A stretch of DNA of 64,000 nucleotides from JANNPJ01 sp965200525 (GCA_965200525.1 OZ241368.1:62001-126000); one strand, 5' to 3'. Positions 51,708 through 61,039 are shown, counted from the first letter of the stretch. Notes: generated by a model not told the origin, from the sequence alone. Translations and numbers: made by a program.

Positions 51708-52979
51708 TCACGGCCCCAGAAGAGCCAGCGGGACGACGGCCACGCCATCGGGTCGACGGTAGGCGAACTCGCCCGTGGTGACGACGACCCGGTCCGCCAG
51801 TCGGTCCCCGAGTTGTTCCTGCAACCAGTGGAGGTGGCGTACGTCCTTGTCGCTGGTCGTGGCGGACAGTTTGACCTCGATCGCCACGACGCGCCGGTCC
51901 GATCCCTCGACAATCAGGTCGATCTCGTGGTCGGTGTTCTTGGTGCGCAGATGACCCAACTGAGCATCGGAGGCTCCTGCATAGACGCGGACGCTCTGGG
52001 TCACGAGTGACTCGAAAAGGGCGCCTAACCAGGTTCCAGTTGCCCCGGTTACGCGGGTTCCGTCCCCGCTCAACAGGCCGGCCTTGCCGACCCCAACGAT
52101 TCGGGCGGCAAGTGCCGGATCCACCAGGTGGTGCTTCGGTGCGAGGGTCAGGCGATTCAGCGGGGTGAGTCCCGGCAGCCACGCCTGGACCGGATCCAGG
52201 ATGAAGAGCCTCTGAAGGTGTTCGCGATACAGGTCGGCTGTCTGTCTGGCCGGCTTGTCGTCTTCGCCCGCAGTCGCTGCATCCAGGATCGCCGCGTAAG
52301 CAGCGTCGGTCGCGGTCGCCGCCCCATAGGCGGCCAGCCAGGCCTTGAGGATGTTGGGGCGGCGCACGACAACGCCGTTCTCGGGCAGTTCGCGTTCGAC
52401 GATTCGCGTGAGGTAGCTGTCGAGTTGGACCTGCCGAGGCCGTTCGGGTAGACCGCGGATCCCCGGGAATCCGGACCGGAGGATCTCATCTGTGTAGGTG
52501 GGTAGGTCAATCGAAGACTGTCCCCCGATCTGCGTTTTGCTGCCGGACAGCAGAGCCCGCAGGGAGACGGTGTGCTGGCTCAGTCCACGCTCGCTGAATG
52601 ACAGGGGACGGATGGCCAGGCTGACGATCCGTCCTGCGCCGGAGTGAATGCGCACCCCGGGGTCGACTCCGGCCGAACCGGCCAGAAGAAAGCGCCCACC
52701 GCTGGAGTCGTCGTCGACGGCTCGGCGCACTCGGTCCCAGACATTCGGTTCGAGCTGCCACTCGTCGATCAGGACGGGCGGGCTGACCCGCGTCACATGA
52801 TCCAGATCAGCAGCGACGACTTCTCGTTGGCGTGGGTCGTTGAGGGACAGGATCGTGTGTGCCCGCTGGCTGGCAGTCGCCGTCTTGCCGACGCCCTTGG
52901 CGCCTTCCAGCGCGATGGCCGTCAAGTGGGGAAAAAGCTCGTCAAGGACGTCGTCCACGATGCGACGCAGGTAGACCAT
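51708..52979 (-). CDS. AAA ATPase with DUF4143 nuclease-like domain
   Basis: This 423-residue protein has P-loop EGAKGVGKT (residues 25-33), Walker B PVLIDEW, and a DUF4143 region with ELPENGVVVRRPNILKAWLAAYGAATATDAAYAAI. A C-terminal PD-(D/E)XK-like segment (EIDLIVEGSDRRVVAIEVKLS) follows. Members are common, mobile and often called ATP-binding proteins, with an unknown cellular role, perhaps in a defence or conflict system. The promoter region has three 17-bp repeats at 23-bp periods (52987-53049), and a conserved-looking protein gene follows on the other strand. Confidence 0.85.
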   Translation of the reverse strand: MVYLRRIVDDVLDELFPHLTAIALEGAKGVGKTATASQRAHTILSLNDPRQREVVAADLDHVTRVSPPVLIDEWQLEPNVWDRVRRAVDDDSSGGRFLLAGSAGVDPGVRIHSGAGRIVSLAIRPLSFSERGLSQHTVSLRALLSGSKTQIGGQSSIDLPTYTDEILRSGFPGIRGLPERPRQVQLDSYLTRIVERELPENGVVVRRPNILKAWLAAYGAATATDAAYAAILDAATAGEDDKPARQTADLYREHLQRLFILDPVQAWLPGLTPLNRLTLAPKHHLVDPALAARIVGVGKAGLLSGDGTRVTGATGTWLGALFESLVTQSVRVYAGASDAQLGHLRTKNTDHEIDLIVEGSDRRVVAIEVKLSATTSDKDVRHLHWLQEQLGDRLADRVVVTTGEFAYRRPDGVAVVPLALLGP

Positions 52980-52986
52980 GAAAGCA

Positions 52987-53049
52987 AACTAACATACGGA
53001 CGAGCCGCTAACTAACAAATGGACAACTTTCTAACTAACAAATGGACGA
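52987..53049 (-). repeat. Three 17-bp direct repeats before the DUF4143 ATPase
   Basis: Copies at 52987-53003, 53010-53026 and 53033-53049 share AACTAACA.A.GGAC.A, read on the plus strand, with six-base spacers. The 23-bp period, about two turns, would align a bound protein on one face. The innermost copy is eight bases from the ATPase ATG. They may be operator sites for autoregulation. Confidence 0.7.
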
Positions 53050-53172
53050 CCCATGGGGCCAGCATCCCGAACAGCGGCTGCCACCTACCTGATCACCAAG
53101 ACACTGCAAGCATGGCCAGCCGCTTGCGAACCAATTAGTGTGGATTGTGGGGTATAGCGGACGGAGGTCGGC

Positions 53173-53661
53173 ATGGTCGAGGTGGCTCCGTACCGGTTTG
53201 ACTTCGATCTTGGCAAGCACGGCAACCACGCCGGCGAGCTCGTGCTGCCCGGCGGTGGCCGGATGGCCCGGCCCTACTACGGCTATGTCGGTATCGGGAC
53301 GGCGAAAGGCCGCGGGTCGAGCACCGAGCACCCGGTTCAGATGGAGCCGCCGCGTCTGGTTCTCAAGCGCTGGCAGCAGACCGAGACGGCCGTGCTGAAG
53401 GAGGTTCGCGCGATCAACGCCCGACTGCTGGCCGCCCTCGACCAGGCGGCCAACGCCCAACAGGGTGAGGCCGCCGTCGGTCGGGCCTACGCCGAGATGA
53501 GCGCGCTGGCCGAGAAGTACCGCCCTGTGTGGGACGAGATCAACCGGTACGTGTCCGAGGCGACCGCACCCCGATGGCCGGTCAAACAGAACTACACCGA
53601 AGCCCAGCTGCGACAGCACGATCGCAACCGCGAGAACCTGGGCAGCTGGTCGAGCGGCTGA
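53173..53661 (+). CDS. Hypothetical protein
   Basis: This 162-residue protein has an N-terminal basic-aromatic stretch (YRFDFDLGKHGNHAGELVLPGG, then YYGYVGIGTAKGRG) and a C-terminal helical region with coiled-coil-like spacing (AVLKEVRAINARLLAALDQAANA to EKYRPVWDEINRYV). No family was recognised. ATG 53173 follows GGAGG at five bases, and coding bias is good, so it is real. It starts about 125 bp from the ATPase repeats, on the other strand. Confidence 0.6.
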   Translation: MVEVAPYRFDFDLGKHGNHAGELVLPGGGRMARPYYGYVGIGTAKGRGSSTEHPVQMEPPRLVLKRWQQTETAVLKEVRAINARLLAALDQAANAQQGEAAVGRAYAEMSALAEKYRPVWDEINRYVSEATAPRWPVKQNYTEAQLRQHDRNRENLGSWSSG

Positions 53662-53703
53662 GGAGTGCTGTTGGGCGCGACCAGGGCCCACACCTCACGA
53701 GAC

Positions 53704-54618
53704 TCAGCTACCCGGGAGCGGTCGAATGCTGTCGCGAAGGCAGTCGCGTACCCATTGTGCGGCGGGGTCGCCGTTTGCCCTTCGGTGCCAGCGCATTTCG
53801 ATGTCAGCGGTCGGTAGCTCGAGGGGCACCTCGTGGCAGCGCAGCGGTACACCCATCTGGATCAGGTGCACAGCGGTCACGTGCGGCACCAGGCAGATCA
53901 GATCACTCTCCAGAGCCATCATCGCGCCCATGGCGTAAGAGGCCACGACCGCGACGACCTGGCGCTCGCGCCCGAGCAGATCCAGGGCCTCGTCGAGCGG
54001 ACCGCGGGCGAGGCCTCGTCGGGAGGCAGAGACATGAGGATGGCGGGCCAGGTCGTCCACGGACAGGTGCGAGGAGCGGCCCAGAGGCGAGTGGGCAGCC
54101 ACGACCGCGACGAAGTGGTCGGTGAACAGGGCCGAGGTGTGGATGTCGGGCGGGGTGGGGGCTGCGACCGTGACGTCGAGGTCGATCGAGCCGTCGCGTA
54201 GCGGGTCGGGTTCCTTGGAGTCCTGAGCGACGAACCGCAGTCGTATGCCGGGCGCCTCGGCAGCGACCCGACGGGTGAGGCGCGGGGCGAGCACGGGAAC
54301 GAGCGCGTCGTTGAGGCGAATGGCGAAGGTGCGCCGCCACGAGCGCGGGTCGCTGTCGGCCGGGCCGGCCTGGAGCCGATCGGCAGCGTCCAGCAACGCC
54401 TTGACCGAGCCGGCCGTGCGCTGGGCGAACGGTGTGGGAACCAGCCCGCGCCCGGCCCGCACCAGGATGGGGTCGTTCATCGCCCGCCGCAGCCGGCTCA
54501 GGGCGCGACTGGTTGCCGGGGCGGACAGGTTCAGGCGGACCGCGGCCTGGGCCACGCTGCCGGTGTCCATCAGGGCGTCGAACACGCGCAGCAGGTTCAG
54601 ATCCAGAGTCGCTGCCAT
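53704..54618 (-). CDS. LysR family transcriptional regulator
   Basis: This 304-residue LysR protein starts with a helix-turn-helix (LDLNLLRVFDALMDTGSVAQAAVRLNLSAPATSRALSRLRRAMNDPILVRAGRGLVPT). A substrate-binding domain of periplasmic fold follows (RRVAAEAPGIRLRFV, then DGSIDLDVTVAA). Start ATG 54618 is supported by GAGG five bases upstream. It is divergent from a zinc-free quinone-type oxidoreductase and is probably its regulator. Confidence 0.9.
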   Translation of the reverse strand: MAATLDLNLLRVFDALMDTGSVAQAAVRLNLSAPATSRALSRLRRAMNDPILVRAGRGLVPTPFAQRTAGSVKALLDAADRLQAGPADSDPRSWRRTFAIRLNDALVPVLAPRLTRRVAAEAPGIRLRFVAQDSKEPDPLRDGSIDLDVTVAAPTPPDIHTSALFTDHFVAVVAAHSPLGRSSHLSVDDLARHPHVSASRRGLARGPLDEALDLLGRERQVVAVVASYAMGAMMALESDLICLVPHVTAVHLIQMGVPLRCHEVPLELPTADIEMRWHRRANGDPAAQWVRDCLRDSIRPLPGS

Positions 54619-54806
54619 GATCACCTCGATTCGTGCGTCTGATGCAGATAGTACGTATCAATACTGCACTGGGCATCATGCCCGCGTCGATCCATACTGA
54701 TCGACGTGGGGGCATCGACAGTCGCCGTGAGCGGCTGTCGCCGGAGGGGATCCGTTTCCCCGCCATCACGCTTGCCCGCCAACAGCCACCAGTTCAGGAG
54801 CCAGTC

Positions 54807-55769
54807 ATGCCCAGGATCGTGCGGCCCACTGCCTATGGCTCCCCGGACGTGCTCCAGGTGATTGAGATCTTGACACCGCGGGCAGACCCTGACGGCGTGG
54901 TCGTCGAGGTTCGGGCAGCCGGGGTGAACCCGATCGACTGGAAGCTGTACAGCGGGGCCTTCCACACGGTGGACGACGAGCACAAGGACGCGGCCGGGAT
55001 CGCCGCGTCCATGCCCTCGATCGGCCTGGAGTGCGCCGGCGTTGTCACGGAGGTCGGGGCGGGTGTGGACGGCCCGCAGGTCGGTGACGAGGTCATCGTC
55101 TACCCCGTTCAGGGCGCCTACGCCGACTACGTCACCGCCCCGGCCTCCTCGATTCTCGCCAAGCCCGCCGGGTTGGGTTGGGCCGAGGCGGGCTCGCTGA
55201 TGCTGACCGGCAGCACCGCGTTCCATGCCCTGCACGCCGCCGGTGTGGGTTCCGGCGACACGGTGCTCGTGCACGGAGGATCCGGCGGCGTCGGCCTGAT
55301 GGGCGTCCAGCTGGCCGCCACGGCCGGGGCCAGGGTCATCGCCACGGCGGCCGAGCACAACCATGCGCTGCTGGTCGAGCTCGGCGCCATCCCCGTCGTC
55401 TACGGCCCGGGTCTGGCTGAGCGCGTTCGGGCCGTCGCGGGGCCGGGCATCGACGCCGCAGTGGATTTCGCCGGGACTGACGAGGCGCTCGACGTGTCGC
55501 TCGAGCTGGTGCCCGAGCGCACCCGGATTGCCTCCATCGCCGGATCGGGCCGCCGCGCCCAGGCCGGCATCAAGCTGCTCGGGTACGGGCCGGGCCAGGA
55601 CGCGGGCACGCAGGTCCGTGCCGCCGCCCGCGGTCAGTTGGTCGATCGAGCCGGCACCGGGCAGCTACGGGTCATCGTGGCGGCCACCTTCCCCCTGGCC
55701 GACGCGGCCATGGCCCACAAGGCCGGCCTGGCCGGGCACGCCGCCGGCAAGCTCGTCCTGCTGCCCTGA
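54807..55769 (+). CDS. NADP-dependent oxidoreductase, MDR/quinone reductase type
   Basis: This 320-residue protein of the medium-chain family has the N-terminal catalytic-domain features (VVEVRAAGVNPIDWKLYSG, GLECAGVVTEVGAGV), TGSTAFHAL, and a Rossmann loop VHGGSGGVGLMGVQLA. Zinc-binding residues are absent, so it is quinone-oxidoreductase-like. ATG 54807 has AGGAG six bases upstream. It is divergent from a LysR regulator that probably controls it, perhaps in response to an electrophile or quinone. Confidence 0.87.
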   Translation: MPRIVRPTAYGSPDVLQVIEILTPRADPDGVVVEVRAAGVNPIDWKLYSGAFHTVDDEHKDAAGIAASMPSIGLECAGVVTEVGAGVDGPQVGDEVIVYPVQGAYADYVTAPASSILAKPAGLGWAEAGSLMLTGSTAFHALHAAGVGSGDTVLVHGGSGGVGLMGVQLAATAGARVIATAAEHNHALLVELGAIPVVYGPGLAERVRAVAGPGIDAAVDFAGTDEALDVSLELVPERTRIASIAGSGRRAQAGIKLLGYGPGQDAGTQVRAAARGQLVDRAGTGQLRVIVAATFPLADAAMAHKAGLAGHAAGKLVLLP

Positions 55770-55866
55770 TCGCGTCAACTGCGGCACCGAGGGAACGGCC
55801 GGAGGTCGGCGTTGTCAGCAGCGGAACTGTCCGGTCGGCGGTGTCTTTCGGCCGGGTCACAGCTGT

Positions 55867-56709
55867 CTACGAGCCGATGGGTTGCGCGCCGATGACGGAC
55901 AGGAGCTGGAGCTTCTCGTAGCTCTCGGTCCCGGGCACGGCCGTGTAGACGAGAAGGATGTGCGACTGGCCGGGGTCGACCAAGTACTGGCAGGCCAGTT
56001 CGAGCAGCCCCAGTTGCGGGTGGATGAACCGCTTGGCCTCGTCGAACTCCAGGCCCACTTCGTGCTGCGACCACAGTGCGGCGAATTCACCGCTCTGCGA
56101 CAGCAGAAGATCGGCCAGCGCCGCGGCCCTGGAACCAGGACCGCGCAGAGTGGCCATTCGCCGGGCCCCGGAGACGAAGATCCGTGACGTCCGCTCGTGG
56201 TCGTCCGGGTGGTAGAGGTCGCGGCCGGTGGGGTGGAGGAACCATCGGTAGGCGATGCTGCGCTCGAACCCCGCGAACCGGGTGAGGTCGCCGGTCAGGG
56301 CGACGCCGAGCGGGGTCTGGCGCAGGGTCTCGCCGATCTCGGTGACGATCTCGGCGGGGCTGTCGGCCAGCCGGTCGAGGATGCGCAGCAGGCCGGGGCT
56401 GATGTGCTCGCTGGTCGAGCCCCGGCTCGGCGGGTTGTGACCGGCCAGGCGGAACAGGTGGTCGCGTTCGTCCAGCGACAGGTGCAGGCCCTGAGCGATA
56501 CCGGTGATCAGCCGCTCGGACGGGTGAGGGCCGCGCTCGCGCTCCAGCCGGCTGTAGTAGTCGACGGACAGGAAGCACAGGGCCGCGACCTCTTCGCGGC
56601 GCAGCCCGTTGGTGCGCCGGCGCTGCCCCCTCGGCAGGCCGACGTCTTCGGGTTGCAGGGCCTCGCGGCGCCGGCGCAGGAACTCGGCCAGTCCGGCTCG
56701 ATCGATCAC
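55867..56709 (-). CDS. XRE family regulator with MmyB-like ligand-binding domain
   Basis: This 280-residue regulator has an N-terminal helix-turn-helix (NGLRREEVAALCFLSVDYYSRLERERG, residues about 34-60) and an MmyB-like ligand-binding domain (SPAEIVTEIGETL, LLLSQSGEFAALWSQHEVGLE, and QLGLLELACQYLVDP). It is divergent from an SDR gene, the usual arrangement in which such a protein represses its neighbour. Repeats at 56829-56846 and 56873-56890 lie between them. Confidence 0.9.
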   Translation of the reverse strand: MIDRAGLAEFLRRRREALQPEDVGLPRGQRRRTNGLRREEVAALCFLSVDYYSRLERERGPHPSERLITGIAQGLHLSLDERDHLFRLAGHNPPSRGSTSEHISPGLLRILDRLADSPAEIVTEIGETLRQTPLGVALTGDLTRFAGFERSIAYRWFLHPTGRDLYHPDDHERTSRIFVSGARRMATLRGPGSRAAALADLLLSQSGEFAALWSQHEVGLEFDEAKRFIHPQLGLLELACQYLVDPGQSHILLVYTAVPGTESYEKLQLLSVIGAQPIGS

Positions 56710-56828
56710 GGTTGTTCCTCCAGAGTGCCTCGATCCACGGGCGTGATCAGCGCTGTTCTCGTTCTACTCCGGACCGCCCAACGCCCGCCACGGACTGCTG
56801 ATCCCCCCATCGGGGAGCAGGCTCGCCC

Positions 56829-56890
56829 GGCGCAGCCTGGGATCAGCAGGCCGTGGCTGGATCCGGGGCCAGGGCGCAGCCTGGGATCAG
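56829..56890. promoter_or_regulatory. Paired 18-bp direct repeats upstream of the SDR gene
   Basis: GGCGCAGCCTGGGATCAG occurs exactly at 56829-56846 and 56873-56890, 44 bp apart. An inverted CTGATCCC lies near 56799. These may be sites for the divergent MmyB-like regulator. Confidence 0.5.
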
Positions 56891-56935
56891 GGCCACCCGA
56901 GTGGTGGCACGATCCACGAGCCGTGAGGAATTCTG

Positions 56936-57910
56936 ATGAGCCGTCAGCGATCTGATCACTTTCTGCCCGACCTGTCCGGGAAGGTCGCGCTGGTCACGGG
57001 GGCCAGCGACGGCGTGGGTCTGGCGCTGGCAACCGGGTTGGCCGGCGCGGGCGCCGAGGTCATCATGCCGGTGCGCAACACCGCCAAGGGCGAGTCAGCC
57101 GTGTCGAAGATCAAGCAGCAGCATCCCGCCGCGGTGCTGAGCCTGCGCGAGCTCGACCTGTCCTCGTTGGGCTCGGTCGCCACCCTCGGGGCCACGTTGC
57201 TGGCCGAGGGGCGGGCGATCCACATCTTGATCAACAACGCCGGGGTGATGACGCCTCCGCAGCGGCAGACAACGGCCGATGGCTTCGAGTTGCAGTTCGC
57301 CACCAACTACCTGGGCCATTTCGCACTGGTCAGCCACCTGCTGCCACTGCTGCGCGCGGGCGCGGCCCGGGTGACGTCCCAGCTCAGCATCGCGGCGAAC
57401 AGCGGGGCGATCAACTGGGACGACCTGAACTGGGAGAAGTCCTACAGCGGGATGCGCGCCTACAGTCAGTCCAAGATCGCGCTCGGGCTGTTCGCCCTGG
57501 AGCTGCAGCGACGCAGCGCGGCATCCGGTTGGAGCATCTCCAGCAACGTGGCCCACCCCGGGGTGGCGGCCACCAACCTGCTTCAGGCCAGCCCCGAGGT
57601 CGGGCGAGGGCGAGCCACCACCGGCGGCCGCCTCATTCGGGCCCTGGGCCGTCGGGGCATCCTGTTCGGCACGCCCGACTCCGCGATGCTGCCCGCCCTG
57701 TACGCCGCGACGGCACCGGACGCCCAGGGCGGCCGCTTCTACGGCCCCAGCGGTTTTCAGCACCTCTCGGGCGCACCCGGCGAGCAGACCCTCTACTCCC
57801 GGCTGCGCAGCGAGCAGGACGGCGAGCGCATCTGGGCAGTTTCCGAGGACCTCACCCGAACGGCCTTCCCGTCCAACACTTCGCCCACTGGTCCGGCCCA
57901 ACGCGGCTGA
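56936..57910 (+). CDS. SDR family oxidoreductase
   Basis: This 324-residue short-chain dehydrogenase of the retinol/light-dependent type has nucleotide loop TGASDGVG, NNAGVM, catalytic SQLSIAANSGAI (Ser) and YSQSKIALG (Tyr and Lys), and a long C-terminal region. It is preceded by paired repeats and faces an MmyB-like regulator. The substrate is unknown. ATG 56936. Confidence 0.88.
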   Translation: MSRQRSDHFLPDLSGKVALVTGASDGVGLALATGLAGAGAEVIMPVRNTAKGESAVSKIKQQHPAAVLSLRELDLSSLGSVATLGATLLAEGRAIHILINNAGVMTPPQRQTTADGFELQFATNYLGHFALVSHLLPLLRAGAARVTSQLSIAANSGAINWDDLNWEKSYSGMRAYSQSKIALGLFALELQRRSAASGWSISSNVAHPGVAATNLLQASPEVGRGRATTGGRLIRALGRRGILFGTPDSAMLPALYAATAPDAQGGRFYGPSGFQHLSGAPGEQTLYSRLRSEQDGERIWAVSEDLTRTAFPSNTSPTGPAQRG

Positions 57911-57931
57911 GATCCCACCGGACGGCGGCCG

Positions 57932-58594
57932 CTATTGGTCAGGAACAGCGAGTGCCCCCTCGTCGAGATGCTCGCGCAGTGCCACGAGCGAGTCGTAGAC
58001 GGCGACCGCCCCGGCCTCCTGCAGTTCCTCGATCGAGAATCCCCCGGTCTGGACGGCGATCGTCGGCACGTCCAGCTTGCCGGCGGCGATGGCGTCCCAG
58101 GTCGAGTCGCCGATCATGACGCCGCGAGCGCCGTCCACCTTGGCCAGGGCCGCCTCGACCAGATCCGGAGCCGGCTTGCTCTTCTCGGCGTCGTCGGAAC
58201 TGGTCCACGCGTCGGCCAGCGACTTGCCGTCGACGAGGTCGAGGAACCGGTCGACCAGTTCGGCCGTGCCGGAGGAGGCCAGCACCAGCTTGAACCCGCG
58301 CTTCTTGACCTCGACCAGCAGGTCGTGGGCGCCCTCGAAGGGCTGGATCTCCCCCACCAGCTCGCCGAACTCCTCGGCCCAGGCCTGGCGCAGGTCGTCA
58401 CCGTGTTTCTGCTCGACGCCTTGGCCGGCGATTTTGGAGACGAACATGTCGCCACCCATGCCGATCCCCCGGTGCAGGCGCCAGATCGGCAGGGTGATGT
58501 CGTAGCGGCGAAATGCCCGGAACCAGGCCAGAGCGTGCTGGTAGTTCGAATCGACGAGAGTGCCGTCGACGTCAAAGATCGCGGTGTCAGCCAT
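57932..58594 (-). CDS. HAD family hydrolase, phosphoglycolate-phosphatase-like
   Basis: This 220-residue HAD enzyme has motif I IFDVDGTLVDSN, motif II LVLASSGTAE, motif III Lys in EKSKPAPDLV, and motif IV VMIGDSTWD, all present. A helical cap follows motif I. It dephosphorylates a small sugar or glycolate-type phosphate. ATG 58594 was chosen because the frame upstream of it, running to 58852, overlaps the hemerythrin gene out of frame. Confidence 0.88.
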   Translation of the reverse strand: MADTAIFDVDGTLVDSNYQHALAWFRAFRRYDITLPIWRLHRGIGMGGDMFVSKIAGQGVEQKHGDDLRQAWAEEFGELVGEIQPFEGAHDLLVEVKKRGFKLVLASSGTAELVDRFLDLVDGKSLADAWTSSDDAEKSKPAPDLVEAALAKVDGARGVMIGDSTWDAIAAGKLDVPTIAVQTGGFSIEELQEAGAVAVYDSLVALREHLDEGALAVPDQ

Positions 58595-58602
58595 GGTTGG
58601 GC

Positions 58603-59103
58603 TCAGGAGATGACGGCGTCGATCGTCTTCTTCAGGGCGCTGGGCTGTGAGGGGTGGCGCGGGGCCGACTCCTTCATCTCGAGCATCTCGGCCCCGATCT
58701 CCTGAAGCTGCTTGCGCGTGAGGCCGGCGCGGACCTTCGGGAACCAGTCCTGCTCCTCCTCCTCGATGTGGTGGGTGACGTTCTCGATCAGGACCGTGGT
58801 CTTGGCGTCGAAACGCTCGGCGTCCGGCTTCAGGGCGGCCAGTTCCACGCACAGCACGTCAGCCACGTGGTGCTCCTCGTAGCTCTCCAGGACGTCGTCC
58901 TCGAGCTCGGGCAGCAGCTTGCGCACCTGCGGGTACATGACCTCGTTCTCGATGTACGTGTGCACGGTCAGCAGCTCGATGATCTTCTCGACCAGCTTGC
59001 CCTTGGTCGAGGTCGCGTTCTCCCCCGCGTTCTCGAACTGGCGGAACAGCGAGCGGATCTCCTTGTGGTCGGCCTTGAGCAGGACGATCGCGTCGGTGGA
59101 CAT
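58603..59103 (-). CDS. Hemerythrin domain-containing protein
   Basis: This 166-residue protein has the hemerythrin helices with metal-ligand pattern: LLKADHKEIRSLFRQF, VHTYIENEVMYPQV, ESYEEHHVADVL, and HHIEEEEQDWFPKV, giving His and Glu ligands for a di-iron site. Such proteins handle oxygen, nitric oxide or iron. ATG 59103 has AAGGAA-like upstream sequence. It lies nine bases before the HAD gene and is likely co-transcribed with it. Confidence 0.9.
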   Translation of the reverse strand: MSTDAIVLLKADHKEIRSLFRQFENAGENATSTKGKLVEKIIELLTVHTYIENEVMYPQVRKLLPELEDDVLESYEEHHVADVLCVELAALKPDAERFDAKTTVLIENVTHHIEEEEQDWFPKVRAGLTRKQLQEIGAEMLEMKESAPRHPSQPSALKKTIDAVIS

Positions 59104-59240
59104 GGGTGGTTCCTTCCCCTTTGGATAGCCGGCACGGGCCGGGCAGCGCCCGCCATCGACGATCTTTGCCGCTGCATTCGATCACGCCAATCGAGGGACA
59201 CACAGCTCTGATGTCGCTGGTCCCGTCCGCCCTGCCGGTG

Positions 59241-59807
59241 CTATTGAGCAGGTCCCGGGCGATCGGTGGACAGGATCGCCAGCGTTTCGGCGTCGAACCA
59301 TTCACCGTCCCAGAGCAGGGCATCGCGGCGCCGGCCCTCGGTCCGGAAACCGCACTTCTCGTAGACCCGCTTGGCGCGCGGGTTGAAGCTGAAGACCTCG
59401 AGCTGGATCCGGTGCAGGGTCAGGACGTCGAGGCCGTAGTCGACGACGGCCTGGGTGGCTTCGGTGCCGTAGCCCTGCCCGTAGGCGGACTCGTTCCAGA
59501 GCGCGATCCGGAAGTTCATCGAGGCGTTGGGTGCGTCGAGCTGGTTGAGGACGACCTCGCCGAGGTGGGCACCGGATTCGGTCACCGTGATAGCCCAGTC
59601 ACCGCGGTCGGCCCGGGCCGCCAGCCCGGCCAGACCCTCGCGAACCGCCTGCTCGGTGAATACCGTCCGGGTTCCGGTCAGCCGCCGCGTCGTGACTTCG
59701 TGCAGGCCGACCCAGGTCGCCTCGAAGTGCTCCGGCCCCAGCGGGACGAGCCTCAGGCGGGCCGTGATGAGGGTCGGCAGTCGAGTCAGCTCCAGCTCAG
59801 GATCCAC
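59241..59807 (-). CDS. GNAT family N-acetyltransferase, RimJ/RimL type
   Basis: This 188-residue acetyltransferase has ITARLRLVPLGPEHFEAT at the start, GEVVLNQLDAPNASMNFRIALWN, an acetyl-CoA loop (AYGQGYGTEATQAVVDYGLD) and the final NPRAKRVYEKCGF. It acetylates amines of an unknown protein, antibiotic or metabolite. It lies between the hemerythrin gene and an NAD-binding protein gene. Confidence 0.87.
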   Translation of the reverse strand: MDPELELTRLPTLITARLRLVPLGPEHFEATWVGLHEVTTRRLTGTRTVFTEQAVREGLAGLAARADRGDWAITVTESGAHLGEVVLNQLDAPNASMNFRIALWNESAYGQGYGTEATQAVVDYGLDVLTLHRIQLEVFSFNPRAKRVYEKCGFRTEGRRRDALLWDGEWFDAETLAILSTDRPGPAQ

Positions 59808-59942
59808 CGGGCGACTCTAACCACGGTCGAATGCTCCCGGCGATCGCTCATCGAGCCGTTGCCGGATGACGGTCCTGACCGGGTCCGCCGATCGTCAGGA
59901 GACCGCGATCGCCAGGACGCCGGTGCGGGGCAGCGGGCTGGC

Positions 59943-60962
59943 TCAGGGTTGGTTGCCGGCCCAGTCGGCGTCGGTCTCGGCCAGGGTCATCGGATCGTGA
60001 AGCTCATCGACGCCCACACCGGCGTCCCCACCCGGCCGGGGGCCGGAGGAAGGGCGCGCTGGCTGCAGAGCCCGGCCCAGGCCCTCGCGCACGCTGGTGA
60101 GTCCGCTGGCGGGGTCAGGGACGTGCAGCCGGATGGTGGAATCCTGGCTGATCATCGATGTCGACAGGCTCTTGACCAGGTCAGCAACGAGAGGACTGGG
60201 AACGGGCAGCAACGGTCCCATGAGCACCGCGGCCAGGCGCTCGGGCACGAAGGGAACGGGGACGAAGATCCGTCGACGCCCGGCCACCTGGGCGTAGGTG
60301 CGAGCCAGTTCCGCGTACGTGAGTCTCTCGTCCCCCGCGATCTCGTACGTTCCTCCCGGCAGGTTGGTGCGGTCCCCGGCTGCGACCAGGTAGTGCAGGA
60401 CGTCGTCGATGGCGATCGGCTGCACCTCGTGGTTCATGAATGCCGGCAGGGGAACCACCGGTATCCGGTCCACGAGATGGCGGATGATCTCGAACGACGT
60501 GGAGCCTGCCCCGAGGATCACCGCAGCCTGCAGCATGACGGTGTCGACCGGCCCGGCCTGCAGGATCTGCCCCACTCGCGAACGGCTGGACAGATGCTCC
60601 GACACCGGGCCATCGGCCGGCAGGAATCCGCCGAGGTACACGATCCGCCCCACCCCGGCCTGCGCCGCGGCGTCGGCGAAGATGTGGGCGGCCTTCTCGT
60701 CCGAGGCTTGGTAGTCGCCCTCCCCGAGGGCGTGCACGAGGTAGTAGGCCACATCCAGCGGTGCAGAGCCCAGCAGCGCCGCGCGGACGGAGGCCTCATC
60801 CAGGGCGTCCAGTTGGCGGGTTGCGACGCGGTCGGCCCAGTCGACGTCCTGGAGCTTCGCCGGGTTGCGGGCCGTGGCCACGACGTCCTGGCCGGCATCG
60901 AGCAACGCGGAGACCAGCCGGCTGCCGACGTACCCGGTCGCGCCGGTCACCAAGGATTTCAC
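59943..60962 (-). CDS. NAD(P)-binding protein, atypical SDR (NmrA/complex-I-like)
   Basis: This 339-residue protein has the Rossmann loop SLVTGATGYVGSRLVSALL at the N-terminus and later ATRQLDALDEASVRAALLG, AYYLVHALG, GRIVYLGGFLP, and QPIAIDDVLHYLV, typical of atypical SDRs of the DUF2867/NmrA-like group. It is probably an oxidoreductase or regulator. GTG 60962 was chosen; the frame before it is open but not similar to the family. Confidence 0.83.
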   Translation of the reverse strand: MKSLVTGATGYVGSRLVSALLDAGQDVVATARNPAKLQDVDWADRVATRQLDALDEASVRAALLGSAPLDVAYYLVHALGEGDYQASDEKAAHIFADAAAQAGVGRIVYLGGFLPADGPVSEHLSSRSRVGQILQAGPVDTVMLQAAVILGAGSTSFEIIRHLVDRIPVVPLPAFMNHEVQPIAIDDVLHYLVAAGDRTNLPGGTYEIAGDERLTYAELARTYAQVAGRRRIFVPVPFVPERLAAVLMGPLLPVPSPLVADLVKSLSTSMISQDSTIRLHVPDPASGLTSVREGLGRALQPARPSSGPRPGGDAGVGVDELHDPMTLAETDADWAGNQP

Positions 60963-61039
60963 GACTGACCGTAACCCCCGAGGCACGAAATCGCCTGCTG
61001 GACGACGCCGTAGAGCGGGCACTCCTGGTGATGAGGATT

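Noticed and set aside
59106..60968. A 620-residue plus-strand frame
   Set aside because: It is antisense to the acetyltransferase and NAD-binding genes, without domains.
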